Source: Streptococcus oralis
GTDB lineage: Bacteria > Bacillota > Bacilli > Lactobacillales > Streptococcaceae
Assembly: GCF_003943415.1 (NCBI RefSeq)
Contig: NZ_RJPK01000002.1
Coordinates: 124,001 to 188,000 of the forward strand
Reading direction: 5' to 3'
DNA: 64,000 nt
Part shown: in pieces, positions 19,559-28,395 of the stretch
Layout: every line of letters starts with the position of its first letter
Numbering within the stretch: the first letter of the stretch is position 1
Made by a program: the position numbers and the translations under genes
Notes under the pieces: model-generated
Databases searched by the model: none
The model's input: only the letters and a program-made list of their open reading frames with translations
Told to the model about the DNA's origin: nothing

Positions 19559-20371
19559 ATGACTAAAAAAATTATCGCAGTCGATTTGGACGGAACCCTG
19601 CTCAACTCAGAGAGTAAGATTTCAGATTTTACTCGAAACACAATTAAACGAGTTGCTGAAAAAGGCCACCATGTCATCATCACTACTGGGCGCCCTTACC
19701 GTATGGCAAAAGAATTTTATCAGGAACTAGAGTTGCACACACCTATGATCAACTTCAACGGTTCCCTTACCCATCTACCAGGGCAGACTTGGGAACACGA
19801 AAAGTGCTTGACCTTGGACAAAAAATACCTCTTAGACATGGTCAAACACAAAGAGGATATCCAAGCCGACTTTATTGCAGGAGAATACCGCAAGAAATTT
19901 TATATCACGGCTCCTAATGAAGAAATTGCCAATCCCAAACTATTTGGTGTAGAAAATTTCCAACCAGAAAATCAATTCAAATCTGAATTGGTAACCAAGG
20001 ACCCTAACTGTATCCTTTTGCAAACAAGAGTCGATGATAAATACGCACTAGCAGATGAGATGAATCGTTTTTACCAACACCAACTAGCAATCAATACCTG
20101 GGGAGGCCCTCTTAACATTCTCGAATGTACACCAAAAGGGGTCAACAAAGCCTTTGCTTTAGAATACTTGCTCAATGTTATGAACCGTGACAAAAAAGAC
20201 CTGATTGCCTTTGGAGATGAACACAATGACACCGAAATGCTGGCTTTTGCAGGCAAAGGATATGCCATGAAAAATGCCAATCCCGATTTGCTACCATATG
20301 CTGATGAGCAACTCTCTCTGACAAATGATGAAGATGGTGTTGCCCATACCCTACAAGATTTATTCCTATAA
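19559..20371 (+). CDS. Cof-type HAD-IIB phosphatase
   Basis: The protein has 270 residues with all HAD motifs: IAVDLDGTLLNSE (residues 6-18), ITTGRPYRMA, the Lys in PKGVNKAFAL, and AFGDEHNDTEML. The cap is the C2B type of the Cof family. Such enzymes dephosphorylate sugar phosphates or flavin and pyridoxal phosphates with wide specificity, so the substrate is unknown. The start codon follows GGAAGGTTTAT. It is a single gene with its own terminator. Confidence 0.9.
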   Translation: MTKKIIAVDLDGTLLNSESKISDFTRNTIKRVAEKGHHVIITTGRPYRMAKEFYQELELHTPMINFNGSLTHLPGQTWEHEKCLTLDKKYLLDMVKHKEDIQADFIAGEYRKKFYITAPNEEIANPKLFGVENFQPENQFKSELVTKDPNCILLQTRVDDKYALADEMNRFYQHQLAINTWGGPLNILECTPKGVNKAFALEYLLNVMNRDKKDLIAFGDEHNDTEMLAFAGKGYAMKNANPDLLPYADEQLSLTNDEDGVAHTLQDLFL

Positions 20372-20383
20372 CGCTTAACGCTC

Positions 20384-20410
20384 AAAAAGTTAGCTTGTGC
20401 TAGCTTTTTT
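20384..20410 (+). terminator. Terminator of the Cof phosphatase gene
   Basis: AAAAAGTTAGC and GCTAGCTTTTTT form a stem with a short loop ending in a T run, 12 bases after the stop. Confidence 0.85.
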
Positions 20411-20562
20411 GATTTTCACAATTTTTCAATTAATCGGCCTGTTTTCATTTTTTTATATTAAATTACTCTCTTATTTTTTCATACATTTCCACAAAATGTT
20501 TATATATTAACATTTTGTAAACGAGTTTTCATTGAAAATCAACACATATTTATAAGAAATGG

Positions 20563-20591
20563 TTGCTTTTTGTTTGAAAACGGTTTATACT
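20563..20591 (+). promoter_or_regulatory. manLMN promoter overlapped by a cre-like site
   Basis: TTGCTT (20563-20568) and TATACT (20586-20591) are 17 bases apart. The sequence TGAAAACGGTTTAT at 20575-20588 lies between and over them. It matches the cre pattern except in the last two positions, so CcpA could block this promoter. An additional quasi-palindrome, TGTAAACGAGTTTTCA, lies at 20516-20531. Confidence 0.6.
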
Positions 20592-20608
20592 TAAAGTTAG
20601 GCTTAAAG
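20590..20608. promoter_or_regulatory. Direct repeat CTTAAAG-N5-CTTAAAG at the manLMN start site
   Basis: Two copies of CTTAAAG lie just downstream of the -10 element. On the minus strand they read CTTTAAG-N5-CTTTAAG, close to the CiaR box TTTAAG-N5-TTTAAG but with a 12-bp rather than 11-bp period. manLMN is, as I recall, a CiaR target in pneumococcus. Placement over the start site would suit repression. Confidence 0.45.
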
Positions 20609-20654
20609 TTTTCTTAAACACACAGTCAAACATTTTAAAGGAGGAATGACAATA

Positions 20655-21644
20655 ATGAGTATCGGAATCATTATTGCGAGCCACGGCGAATTTGCTGCGG
20701 GTATTCATCAGTCCGGATCTATGATCTTTGGTGAACAAGAAAAGGTTCAAGTTGTAACCTTTATGCCAAACGAAGGTCCAGATGATCTTTACGCTAAATT
20801 CAACAACGCTGTGGCTGCATTTGACGCAGAAGATGAGGTTCTAGTATTGGCTGACCTTTGGAGTGGATCTCCATTCAACCAAGCTAGCCGCGTGATGGGA
20901 GAAAATCCTGAGCGTAAGTTTGCCATCATCACAGGGCTTAACTTGCCGATGTTGATCCAAGCCTACACAGAGCGCCTTATGGACGCGAATGCAGGTGTGG
21001 ATAAAGTCGCTGCGAATATCATTAAAGAAGCCAAAGATGGCATCAAGGCTCTCCCTGAAGAGCTTAACCCAGTTGAGGAAGTTGCCACTGCTGCAGCTGC
21101 TCCTGCTGCCCAAGCTGCTATTCCAGAAGGAACAGTTATCGGTGACGGTAAACTGAAAATCAACCTTGCTCGTCTAGACACTCGTCTCCTTCACGGTCAG
21201 GTTGCAACTGCTTGGACACCAGATTCAAAAGCAGACCGTATCATCGTTGCTTCAGATAACGTTGCAAACGACGAGTTGCGTAAAGAATTGATCAAGCAAG
21301 CTGCTCCTAACGGAGTAAAAGCCAACGTTGTACCAATCAAAAAATTGATTGAGGTTGCAAAAGATCCTCGTTTTGGTAACACACATGCTCTTATCTTGTT
21401 TGAAACACCTCAAGATGCCCTTCGTGCCATCGAAGGTGGCGTGCCAATCAAGACCCTTAACGTTGGTTCTATGGCCCACTCAACAGGTAAAACAATGATC
21501 AATAACGTCTTGTCTATGGACAAAGATGATGTTGCAACATTTGAAAAAATGCGTGACCTCGGTGTTGAATTTGATGTACGTAAAGTACCAAACGACACGA
21601 AAAAGGATTTGTTTGACTTGATTAACAAAGCGAACGTCCAATAA
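20655..21644 (+). CDS. manL: Mannose-type PTS transporter EIIAB
   Basis: The protein has 329 residues. Residues 1 to ~130 form EIIA-Man, with its phosphorylated His10 in [11 protein letters not shown]. An Ala/Pro-rich linker ([11 protein letters not shown]) follows, then EIIB-Man from about residue 165, with its phosphoryl His in [14 protein letters not shown]. It passes phosphate from HPr to mannose, glucose, glucosamine or other sugars entering through ManM/ManN. I chose the ATG at 20655; the ATG at 20646 sits one base from AAAGGAGG and is too close. It is the first gene of manLMN. Confidence 0.96.
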   Translation: MSIGIIIASHGEFAAGIHQSGSMIFGEQEKVQVVTFMPNEGPDDLYAKFNNAVAAFDAEDEVLVLADLWSGSPFNQASRVMGENPERKFAIITGLNLPMLIQAYTERLMDANAGVDKVAANIIKEAKDGIKALPEELNPVEEVATAAAAPAAQAAIPEGTVIGDGKLKINLARLDTRLLHGQVATAWTPDSKADRIIVASDNVANDELRKELIKQAAPNGVKANVVPIKKLIEVAKDPRFGNTHALILFETPQDALRAIEGGVPIKTLNVGSMAHSTGKTMINNVLSMDKDDVATFEKMRDLGVEFDVRKVPNDTKKDLFDLINKANVQ

Positions 21645-21718
21645 TTTTATTCTGTTTTATCATTTTTGAAAACAGGATTAAGTACTTTATTAAAACTAAA
21701 TAGAAAAGGAATAAAACC

Positions 21719-22531
21719 ATGTCAGATATTTCAATCATTTCTGCTATCTTGGTTGTAGTTGTTGCCTTCCTTGCAGGTCTTGAAGGTATCCTCGACCAAT
21801 TCCAATTCCATCAACCAATCGTTGCATGTACCCTTATCGGACTTGTAACAGGTAACCTTGAAGCAGGTGTTATGCTTGGTGGATCTCTTCAAATGATCGC
21901 CCTTGGTTGGGCAAACATCGGAGCTGCCGTAGCTCCTGACGCTGCTCTTGCATCTGTTGCCGCAGCGATCATCTTGATCAAAGGTGGTAACTTTACTACT
22001 GAAGGTATCGCCGTCGCAACAGCCACAGCTATCCCTCTTGCTGTAGCTGGACTTTTCTTGACAATGATTGTTCGTACAATCTCAGTTGCCTTGGTTCACT
22101 CAGCTGACGCAGCTGCAAAAGAAGGAAACATTGCGGCTGTTGAACGCGCTCACTACTTTGCTCTTATTCTTCAGGGTCTTCGTATCGCGATCCCTGCAGC
22201 CTTCCTTATCGCTATCCCAGCTTCCGCTGTTCAAGACGCTCTTGGCCTAATGCCAGAATGGTTGAATGGTGGTATGGCTGTCGGTGGTGCTATGGTCGTT
22301 GCCGTTGGTTACGCTATGGTTATCAACATGATGGCAACTCGTGAAGTATGGCCATTCTTCGCAATCGGTTTTGCACTTGCAGCGATTTCTCAATTGACTT
22401 TGATTGCCCTTGGTGTCATCGGTGTTGCCCTTGCCTTCATCTACCTTAACCTTACAAAACAAGGTGGAAACGGTGGCGGCGGAGTTGCGACTTCTAACGA
22501 CCCAATCGGTGATATCCTAGAAGACTACTAG
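21719..22531 (+). CDS. manM: Mannose-type PTS transporter EIIC
   Basis: The protein has 270 residues with several hydrophobic helices. It includes the family stretches GLEGILDQFQFHQPIVACTL and GGSLQMIALGWANIGAAVAPD, and ends with a Gly-rich tail (GGNGGGGVA). With ManN it forms the membrane channel of the transporter and is also a common class IIa bacteriocin receptor. It lies 74 bases after manL with a good ribosome binding site (GAAAAGGAA). Confidence 0.96.
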   Translation: MSDISIISAILVVVVAFLAGLEGILDQFQFHQPIVACTLIGLVTGNLEAGVMLGGSLQMIALGWANIGAAVAPDAALASVAAAIILIKGGNFTTEGIAVATATAIPLAVAGLFLTMIVRTISVALVHSADAAAKEGNIAAVERAHYFALILQGLRIAIPAAFLIAIPASAVQDALGLMPEWLNGGMAVGGAMVVAVGYAMVINMMATREVWPFFAIGFALAAISQLTLIALGVIGVALAFIYLNLTKQGGNGGGGVATSNDPIGDILEDY

Positions 22532-22545
22532 AAAGGGGAACAATC

Positions 22546-23457
22546 ATGGCTGAAAAAATTCAATTATCAAAATCAGATCGTCAAAAAGTTTGGTGGCGTT
22601 CACAATTCCTTCAAGGTTCTTGGAACTACGAACGTATGCAAAACTTGGGTTGGGCTTACTCATTGATCCCAGCCATCAAAAAATTGTACACTAAAAAAGA
22701 AGACCAAGCGGCTGCTCTTGAGCGTCACCTTGAGTTCTTTAACACTCACCCATACGTAGCTGCTCCAATCATGGGGGTTACTCTTGCACTTGAAGAAGAA
22801 CGCGCTAACGGTGTTGAAATCGATGACGCGGCTATCCAAGGGGTTAAGATCGGTATGATGGGACCTCTTGCTGGTATCGGTGACCCAGTATTCTGGTTTA
22901 CAGTTCGCCCTATCCTTGGAGCTCTTGGTGCATCACTTGCTGCATCTGGTAACATTGTTGGTCCCCTTCTCTTCTTCTTCGGATGGAATGCTATCCGTAT
23001 GGCCTTCCTATGGTATACACAAGAGTTCGGTTACAAAGCTGGATCTGAAATCACTAAAGACATGTCTGGTGGTATCTTGAAAGACATCACTAAAGGAGCT
23101 TCTATCCTCGGTATGTTCATCCTTGCCGTTCTTGTACAACGTTGGGTATCTATCAACTTTACTGTTAACCTTCCAGGTAAACAATTGGCTGAAGGTGCCT
23201 ACATCAACTTCCCAGAAGGACCTGTATCAGGTGCTGAATTGAAAGGAATTCTTGGTCAGGCTCTTAGTGGTTTGAGCTTGGATAGCGTTCAACCACAAAC
23301 ACTTCAAGGTCAGTTGAACTCATTGATTCCAGGATTGATGGGACTTCTCCTTACTTTCCTCTGCATGTGGTTGCTTAAGAAAAAAGTATCACCAATCGCA
23401 ATCATCCTTGCTCTCTTTGCAGTAGGTATTGCAGCTCGTTTCCTTGGTATCATGTAA
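22546..23457 (+). CDS. manN: Mannose-type PTS transporter EIID
   Basis: The protein has 303 residues. The cytosolic N-terminal part starts MAEKIQLSKSDRQKVWWRSQ and contains FLQGSWNYERMQNLGW. This is followed by the conserved PLAGIGDPVFWFTVRPILG region and a C-terminal bundle of membrane helices. It pairs with ManM to translocate the sugar. The gap to manM is 14 bases and contains AAAGGGGAA, so the three genes form one operon ending at the terminator at 23481. Confidence 0.96.
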   Translation: MAEKIQLSKSDRQKVWWRSQFLQGSWNYERMQNLGWAYSLIPAIKKLYTKKEDQAAALERHLEFFNTHPYVAAPIMGVTLALEEERANGVEIDDAAIQGVKIGMMGPLAGIGDPVFWFTVRPILGALGASLAASGNIVGPLLFFFGWNAIRMAFLWYTQEFGYKAGSEITKDMSGGILKDITKGASILGMFILAVLVQRWVSINFTVNLPGKQLAEGAYINFPEGPVSGAELKGILGQALSGLSLDSVQPQTLQGQLNSLIPGLMGLLLTFLCMWLLKKKVSPIAIILALFAVGIAARFLGIM

Positions 23458-23480
23458 TTCAAGCCATCGAGAATATAGAT

Positions 23481-23515
23481 AAAAAAGAATCAGGATCAAA
23501 TCCTGATTCTTTTTG
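23481..23515. terminator. Terminator after manLMN
   Basis: AAAAAAGAATCAGGAT pairs with ATCCTGATTCTTTTT, with only a few bases in the loop. The structure is symmetrical and also ends the convergent P-type ATPase gene. Confidence 0.92.
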
Positions 23516-23519
23516 TGTA

Positions 23520-25748
23520 TCAACTTTTTCTCCTAGTAAGATAATGCAGGCTCCCAATCACCACTGCTAGGATGGCTACATAGAGTACTTGAGTGGTTTC
23601 TAGAGGCACAAAAGCTCCTCGCAGGATAAAGGTATTGGCAAGTACGCCAACAAGGGCTCCAAGGCTCAAAAACGTGAGCAAGAGTAGCTTGTATCGATTA
23701 AATGGCAGACTGACCTTGGCAACTAGACACAGACCATTGATCAAAGCAAGGAGGAAGCAAATAAATTTGACCTGACCTGGGACAGTGATAAAGAAGTTAG
23801 TCAGGAGAACACTAGCAACCAGAATGCCACCACCAATCGCCGCATTGATTAAAATATCTCGCATAAAATGAGTGCTAACCTTCTCTTTATTGGACTCAAA
23901 AGTTAGGAAGAAGGATGGAATCCCAATCGTAATAGCTGAAATGATTGTAAACTGAATGGGGATAAAGGCAAATTCCAAACCAAATATCACACTTAAAATA
24001 GCAAAAACGATGGAGAAGAAGGTTTTTGTTAGAAAGAGAGAGGCGACCTTTTGGATGTTATTGATGACACGGCGACCTTCCATCAAGATATCATAAAATA
24101 CTGCAAAATCATCTGTGAGAAAGACGATGTTGGAGACACTTTTAGCTGCGCTCGTAGCACCATTCATAGCAAAGCTGATGTCTGCTTTCTTGAGAGCCAG
24201 AACATCATTGACTCCATCACCACTCATAGCAACTGTTTTCCCAGCATTTTGCAAAACGGTCACCATCTTTTGCTTCTGCTCAGGTGTCACGCGCCCAAAG
24301 ATATCGTGTTCCAAGACCACTCTTTCAAAGTCCTCATCACTAACCTTGGTCATATCAATCGCACGGGCTGATTCTTTAAATCCTGCCTTACGAGCCACCC
24401 CATATACAGCCACATGATTATCACCACTGATAATCTTTACTTCAACACCTTGAGATTCGAAATAGTCAAAGGTGTCCTTGGTATTGTCCTTGATCTCATC
24501 TGATAGAACGACGTGCCCTAGTAGTTCCATATTGGCTGGAGTCGTGATTTGGTCCTTGCTATGAGCAAGCGATAAGATTCGAAAACCTTGTTGTTTTAGA
24601 TGTTCATAGTAAGGATCCATCGGTTGAGTAAAGCCTAGAAACTCATAAGCCCCGAAGAAATAGGTCCCACCATCTTTTACTTGGACAAAGGAATACTTGT
24701 TTTTACTTGAAAAGGCACCAACTTCTTGAACTTCCCACTTTTTCTCACAGGTTAAGTAAGTCTTCAGAGCCCGCGACGTCGCATTTTCATCCTCAAAATA
24801 AGCTAGATAAGAAGACAGTTTCTCTGCTAGCTTATCATCCATTTCTTGGACCTTCATATTACCAGTCGTGATGGTTCCTGTCTTATCAAAACAAAGAACA
24901 TCTACACGCGCCAAGGTTTCCACACAGTATAGCTCCTGCACCAGAACCTTCTTTTTAGCCAGCTTCATGGTTGCTACCGCCAGAGACACACTGACTAGGA
25001 GAATCAAACCCTCTGGAATCATGCCGACCAAGGCACCTGAACTTCCTAAGACAATCTCAACATAAGTCCTCCCTAGACTAAAACCTCTGACATAGAGCAG
25101 AATGGCAACTGGCACTAACAAAATCGAGACGATTTTTAAAATCTTATCCATGTAGTCGCGCAGTTGAGAAGGATATTTTTTGAATTCCTTGCTGGATTTT
25201 GCAAGCTTATTGATATAACTATCGGGACCGACCGCCGTCGCCGTAACCAGACAAGTACCGCTGACGACATTGCTTCCGCTCATCAGCTTATCACCAACCG
25301 TTTTAAAGACCGAATCACTCTCGCCAGTCAGCAAGGACTCATCAACTTCAATATTCCCTTCAAGCACTTCTGCATCTACAGGCACCTGATCTCCCAGATT
25401 GAGATGCAGATACTCGCCTAGAACAATATCCTCTGGGTCAATCTCAATTGTTTTCCCATCTCGATTGACCCTGTACTTACTTTTACCAAGCAAACTTAGT
25501 TTTTCTAAAGCATTTTTTGAACGCACTTCTTGGAAAATACCGATGGCTGTATTGATAGCAATCACACCTAAAAAGAGCATATTTTCAAATCGCAAGGTTG
25601 TGGCTACCAGAACTGCCAGAGCCAAGTTCATGGCATTAAAGAAGGTAAATATATTTGAAACGACAATTTCCTTGGTTGTTTTGTAGGGTTTAATATCGCT
25701 GATGTTTCGTTGACGTTCCTTGATGTCTTGACTGCTTAAATACTTCAT
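23520..25748 (-). CDS. Cation-transporting P-type ATPase
   Basis: The protein has 742 residues from the ATG at 25746-25748 (CGGAG upstream). It has the P-type core: the A-domain LTGES, the transmembrane motif GMIPEGLILL, the phosphorylated Asp288 in CFDKTGTITTGN, and the hinge AMSGDGVNDVLALKKADISFAM. It lacks N-terminal heavy-metal domains and the CPC motif, so it is not a copper/zinc exporter. The PEGL motif and short length place it near the Ca2+/Mn2+-like P2/CtpE group, but the ion is uncertain. It is a single gene convergent with manLMN. Confidence 0.9.
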   Translation of the reverse strand: MKYLSSQDIKERQRNISDIKPYKTTKEIVVSNIFTFFNAMNLALAVLVATTLRFENMLFLGVIAINTAIGIFQEVRSKNALEKLSLLGKSKYRVNRDGKTIEIDPEDIVLGEYLHLNLGDQVPVDAEVLEGNIEVDESLLTGESDSVFKTVGDKLMSGSNVVSGTCLVTATAVGPDSYINKLAKSSKEFKKYPSQLRDYMDKILKIVSILLVPVAILLYVRGFSLGRTYVEIVLGSSGALVGMIPEGLILLVSVSLAVATMKLAKKKVLVQELYCVETLARVDVLCFDKTGTITTGNMKVQEMDDKLAEKLSSYLAYFEDENATSRALKTYLTCEKKWEVQEVGAFSSKNKYSFVQVKDGGTYFFGAYEFLGFTQPMDPYYEHLKQQGFRILSLAHSKDQITTPANMELLGHVVLSDEIKDNTKDTFDYFESQGVEVKIISGDNHVAVYGVARKAGFKESARAIDMTKVSDEDFERVVLEHDIFGRVTPEQKQKMVTVLQNAGKTVAMSGDGVNDVLALKKADISFAMNGATSAAKSVSNIVFLTDDFAVFYDILMEGRRVINNIQKVASLFLTKTFFSIVFAILSVIFGLEFAFIPIQFTIISAITIGIPSFFLTFESNKEKVSTHFMRDILINAAIGGGILVASVLLTNFFITVPGQVKFICFLLALINGLCLVAKVSLPFNRYKLLLLTFLSLGALVGVLANTFILRGAFVPLETTQVLYVAILAVVIGSLHYLTRRKS

Positions 25749-25913
25749 TTCTACTCCGATATCCTTTTGTACTACTATAATAACACATATCTTTTTCTCT
25801 GTCACTTAAAGACTCAAAATAAGAAGAACTCCCTTGGCAAGCATCATCTATCGCAACTTTAAGAAGAACTTAAAAAAGAAGCTAGGATTCCCCTAACCTC
25901 TTTTCTCTATGCT

Positions 25914-27248
25914 TTATTCTGCCAAGGCTCCCATTGGATCCCATGGTGCTAACACGGTTGGCTCTGCTTCATAAGCAGCTTGTTCTTCTGCTGTTAGTAA
26001 TTCCTTACGAACAACGATTTGGTAGGTGTATTCGTCCATCCAAGCATCTGAGGCAACAAAGTAACCATCTGTACCGACCTTGTCTCCCCAAGAGTTCTCA
26101 ACCTTCCACTTGGTTGACTTGCCGTTTTCATCCAAATCAACACCTGTCAAGACCATGGCGTGGGTCATCAAGCTTTCGCTGTAGTCCAAACGTCCAGCCT
26201 TGTCTTGAATGAGTTGAATATCCATGCTTGATTCAAAGTCATAAACATCAGTCGCAAGGATTCCAGCTTTGCGGTTGCTGAGTTGGCCGACATCAGAACC
26301 AAACCAAACGGTCTCACCTGTTTGCATTTGGGCAATCGCCAATTCTTTCAAGCGTTCCATTGGAACGTTGATATAGCGAACTGCACGACTACCGACGACA
26401 TTTCCCAACATCTCAACTGTATATGATTTACCGTAAGGTTTTTCAGCAGTTGGGGCATTGATAACAGAAACATAATCTTCTAGAGGAAGATTGACATATT
26501 TCTTGTAAAACTCTTGTGGTGTGATACCTTTTTCGCTTTGGTAGTTATCATCCTTATCACGATAAGCAAAGTCAAACTTACGTGGGGGAAGTCCCAAAGA
26601 CATAGCAAGGAAGTTAAAGATTTCTTGCAAGAGCTCTTCTTTCTTGCCTTGAACAGTCGCTTGGTCTGCACCAGAAGCCAACAAATCACGCAAGATTTGA
26701 GCATCTTGACGGAGCAATTTGTTAAGGATGGCATTGAGCTCACGGCTGCTGCTAGATGAAACAGACTCAGGGTAAACTGACTTAGGAACGACACCGTATT
26801 TCTCAAAGAGGGCAACGACCATATCCCATTGACCACCGTCTTGTTGAGGGGTTTGGAGTAGGAAGCTAACCTTACGGCTCGTCAAGTCTTGGTCTGCAGT
26901 CGCAATGACTTGCTCCAAAAACCAGTTAGATTTCTCATACTTGTCCCAGAAGAATGTGTGAGCTTGTGACAATTCAAAGTTTTCCAGTTTGTATTGAGAA
27001 ATGAGTTTATGACGGAAAGTATTGAGGGCCGCAAACATCCAGCAACGACCTGATGCTTTCTGGTTAGTCACCTTGTCCTTGGTCAAATCCAATGAGAAAA
27101 CAGGCGTGTTGTCAACATGGCTTTGGCGACGCTCTAGGGCTGCAAAAATTCCATTGTGACTAGCAGCATTTTCGATCGCTTGGTATTTGACATTTGCTTC
27201 ATAGTTGGCAAATAGTTTATCTGTAAATGATTCTTGAATCGCGTTCAT
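25914..27248 (-). CDS. pepC: Aminopeptidase C (bleomycin hydrolase family)
   Basis: The protein has 444 residues, the normal PepC size. It is a papain-fold C1B peptidase: the nucleophile Cys69 lies in QKASGRCWMFAALN, the catalytic His in SLMTHAMVLTGVD, and the Asn in WKVENSWGDKVG. It removes N-terminal amino acids from peptides in the cytosol as a self-compartmentalised hexamer. The start is preceded by AAAAGGAGG. It forms a single transcription unit. Confidence 0.96.
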   Translation of the reverse strand: MNAIQESFTDKLFANYEANVKYQAIENAASHNGIFAALERRQSHVDNTPVFSLDLTKDKVTNQKASGRCWMFAALNTFRHKLISQYKLENFELSQAHTFFWDKYEKSNWFLEQVIATADQDLTSRKVSFLLQTPQQDGGQWDMVVALFEKYGVVPKSVYPESVSSSSSRELNAILNKLLRQDAQILRDLLASGADQATVQGKKEELLQEIFNFLAMSLGLPPRKFDFAYRDKDDNYQSEKGITPQEFYKKYVNLPLEDYVSVINAPTAEKPYGKSYTVEMLGNVVGSRAVRYINVPMERLKELAIAQMQTGETVWFGSDVGQLSNRKAGILATDVYDFESSMDIQLIQDKAGRLDYSESLMTHAMVLTGVDLDENGKSTKWKVENSWGDKVGTDGYFVASDAWMDEYTYQIVVRKELLTAEEQAAYEAEPTVLAPWDPMGALAE

Positions 27249-27313
27249 AGATTCCTCCTTTTATTCTACTGTCTATTATAACTCTTTTCACAAATGAAGC
27301 AACCGAAAAACAT

Positions 27314-27344
27314 AAAAAGGCAAGGACATTCTCCTCACCTTTTT
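27314..27344 (-). terminator. Terminator of the rsuA-like gene
   Basis: On the minus strand AAAAGGTGAGGA pairs, using two G-U pairs, with TCCTTGCCTTTT and runs into T residues. It lies 17 bases after the stop of the pseudouridine synthase gene. Confidence 0.75.
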
Positions 27345-27360
27345 ACTAAAATAAATTAAC

Positions 27361-28083
27361 TTAAGCAATACTAGCAAGGAGCTCCTCTAACTCCTCCTTG
27401 GTCAAGCGACGCCACTCACCCCTTTTCAGGTTCTCGTCTAAAATCAGTGTTCCCATAGTCAAACGTTGTAAGTCCACGACTTCCTTACCACAGTATGCCA
27501 CCATGCGTTTAACCTGATGAAACTTCCCTTCTGCAATGGTCACACGAACCAGACTTTGATTTTTTTCTGGATCTACCGATACAAGCTCCAGTCTAGCAGG
27601 CTGACAGGTAAAGTCTTTGAGAGGAATGCCCTTGGTAAATGTCTCCACATCTTCTTGGGTCATAATCCCCTTTACTTGTGCCAAATAGGACTTTTCCACA
27701 TGACGCTTAGGCGAAAGCAACGCATGGGCCAGCTGGCCGTCATTAGTCAAGAGCAGAAGACCATGCGTGTCAATATCCAAGCGCCCCACTGGAAAAACTT
27801 CCTTGGTCCGCGCCAAATCATCCAACAAGTCCAACACTGTTCTATGTTTAGAATCCTCAGTCGCTGAAATAACTCCTTGGGGCTTGTTCATCATGTAGTA
27901 GACAAACTCCTCGTACTCCAGCACTTGGCCATCAAAACGAATTTCATCTCTTTCTTCATTAATCTGCAGTTTAGCTGACTTTTCCTTTTTACCATTTACC
28001 GTCACGCGCCCAGCCTTAAGCAAGTTTTTGACCTCCGTCCGACTTCCTACTGCGCAGGCAACTAAAAATTTATCTAATCTCAT
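27361..28083 (-). CDS. RsuA-family 16S rRNA pseudouridine synthase
   Basis: The protein has 240 residues. Residues 1 to ~60 are an S4 RNA-binding domain (MRLDKFLVACAVGSRTEVKN). The catalytic domain has the Asp in VGRLDIDTHGLLLLTNDG (about residues 101-118) and the C-terminal GKFHQVKRMV motif. RsuA makes pseudouridine 516 in 16S rRNA in E. coli; RluB/E-type large-subunit synthases share the fold, so the exact target is inferred. It is preceded by the GlsB-like gene and its terminator. Confidence 0.92.
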   Translation of the reverse strand: MRLDKFLVACAVGSRTEVKNLLKAGRVTVNGKKEKSAKLQINEERDEIRFDGQVLEYEEFVYYMMNKPQGVISATEDSKHRTVLDLLDDLARTKEVFPVGRLDIDTHGLLLLTNDGQLAHALLSPKRHVEKSYLAQVKGIMTQEDVETFTKGIPLKDFTCQPARLELVSVDPEKNQSLVRVTIAEGKFHQVKRMVAYCGKEVVDLQRLTMGTLILDENLKRGEWRRLTKEELEELLASIA

Positions 28084-28102
28084 AGAACTATTATATCACA
28101 CT

Positions 28103-28137
28103 CAAAAGGAGGCTGGCTCAATGACCAACCTCCTTTT
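28103..28137. terminator. Terminator after the GlsB-like gene
   Basis: AAAAGGAGG...CCTCCTTTT with paired GGTTGGTC/GGCTGGCTC inner arms lies 19 bases past the 28156 stop and just before rsuA. Confidence 0.85.
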
Positions 28138-28155
28138 CATTTCAGATTTAAGGAA

Positions 28156-28386
28156 CTAACTTCCTCGTCTCCAGAAGATAGCTAAGACAAGCATGGCTCC
28201 CAAAACGGCGGGAATAACAGCTGTTCCCGCTAAAATTGGTCCCCAAGTTCCAAAGAGCAGATGCCCCAGAAAGGCACCAATCCAGCCGAGAAACATTTTT
28301 CCAAAGCATCCCATGCTCTCTCCACGATTGGTCAAAGCACCTGCCAAGAGTCCCACTAGGAGACCAACAAACATACTTCCAAGCAT
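28156..28386 (-). CDS. GlsB/YeaQ/YmgE family membrane protein
   Basis: The protein has 76 residues, nearly all hydrophobic. It has a glycine-rich first helix (GLLVGLLAGALTNRG), then GKMFLGWIGAFLGHLLFG, and a final helix ending in the basic tail FWRRGS. This is the transglycosylase-associated (DUF/Pfam Transgly_assoc) family, three short helices linked to general stress responses. The start is set by AAGGAGAAGCT. It begins 10 bases after the pepS stop and is probably read with pepS. Confidence 0.88.
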   Translation of the reverse strand: MLGSMFVGLLVGLLAGALTNRGESMGCFGKMFLGWIGAFLGHLLFGTWGPILAGTAVIPAVLGAMLVLAIFWRRGS

Positions 28387-28395
28387 AGCTTCTCC

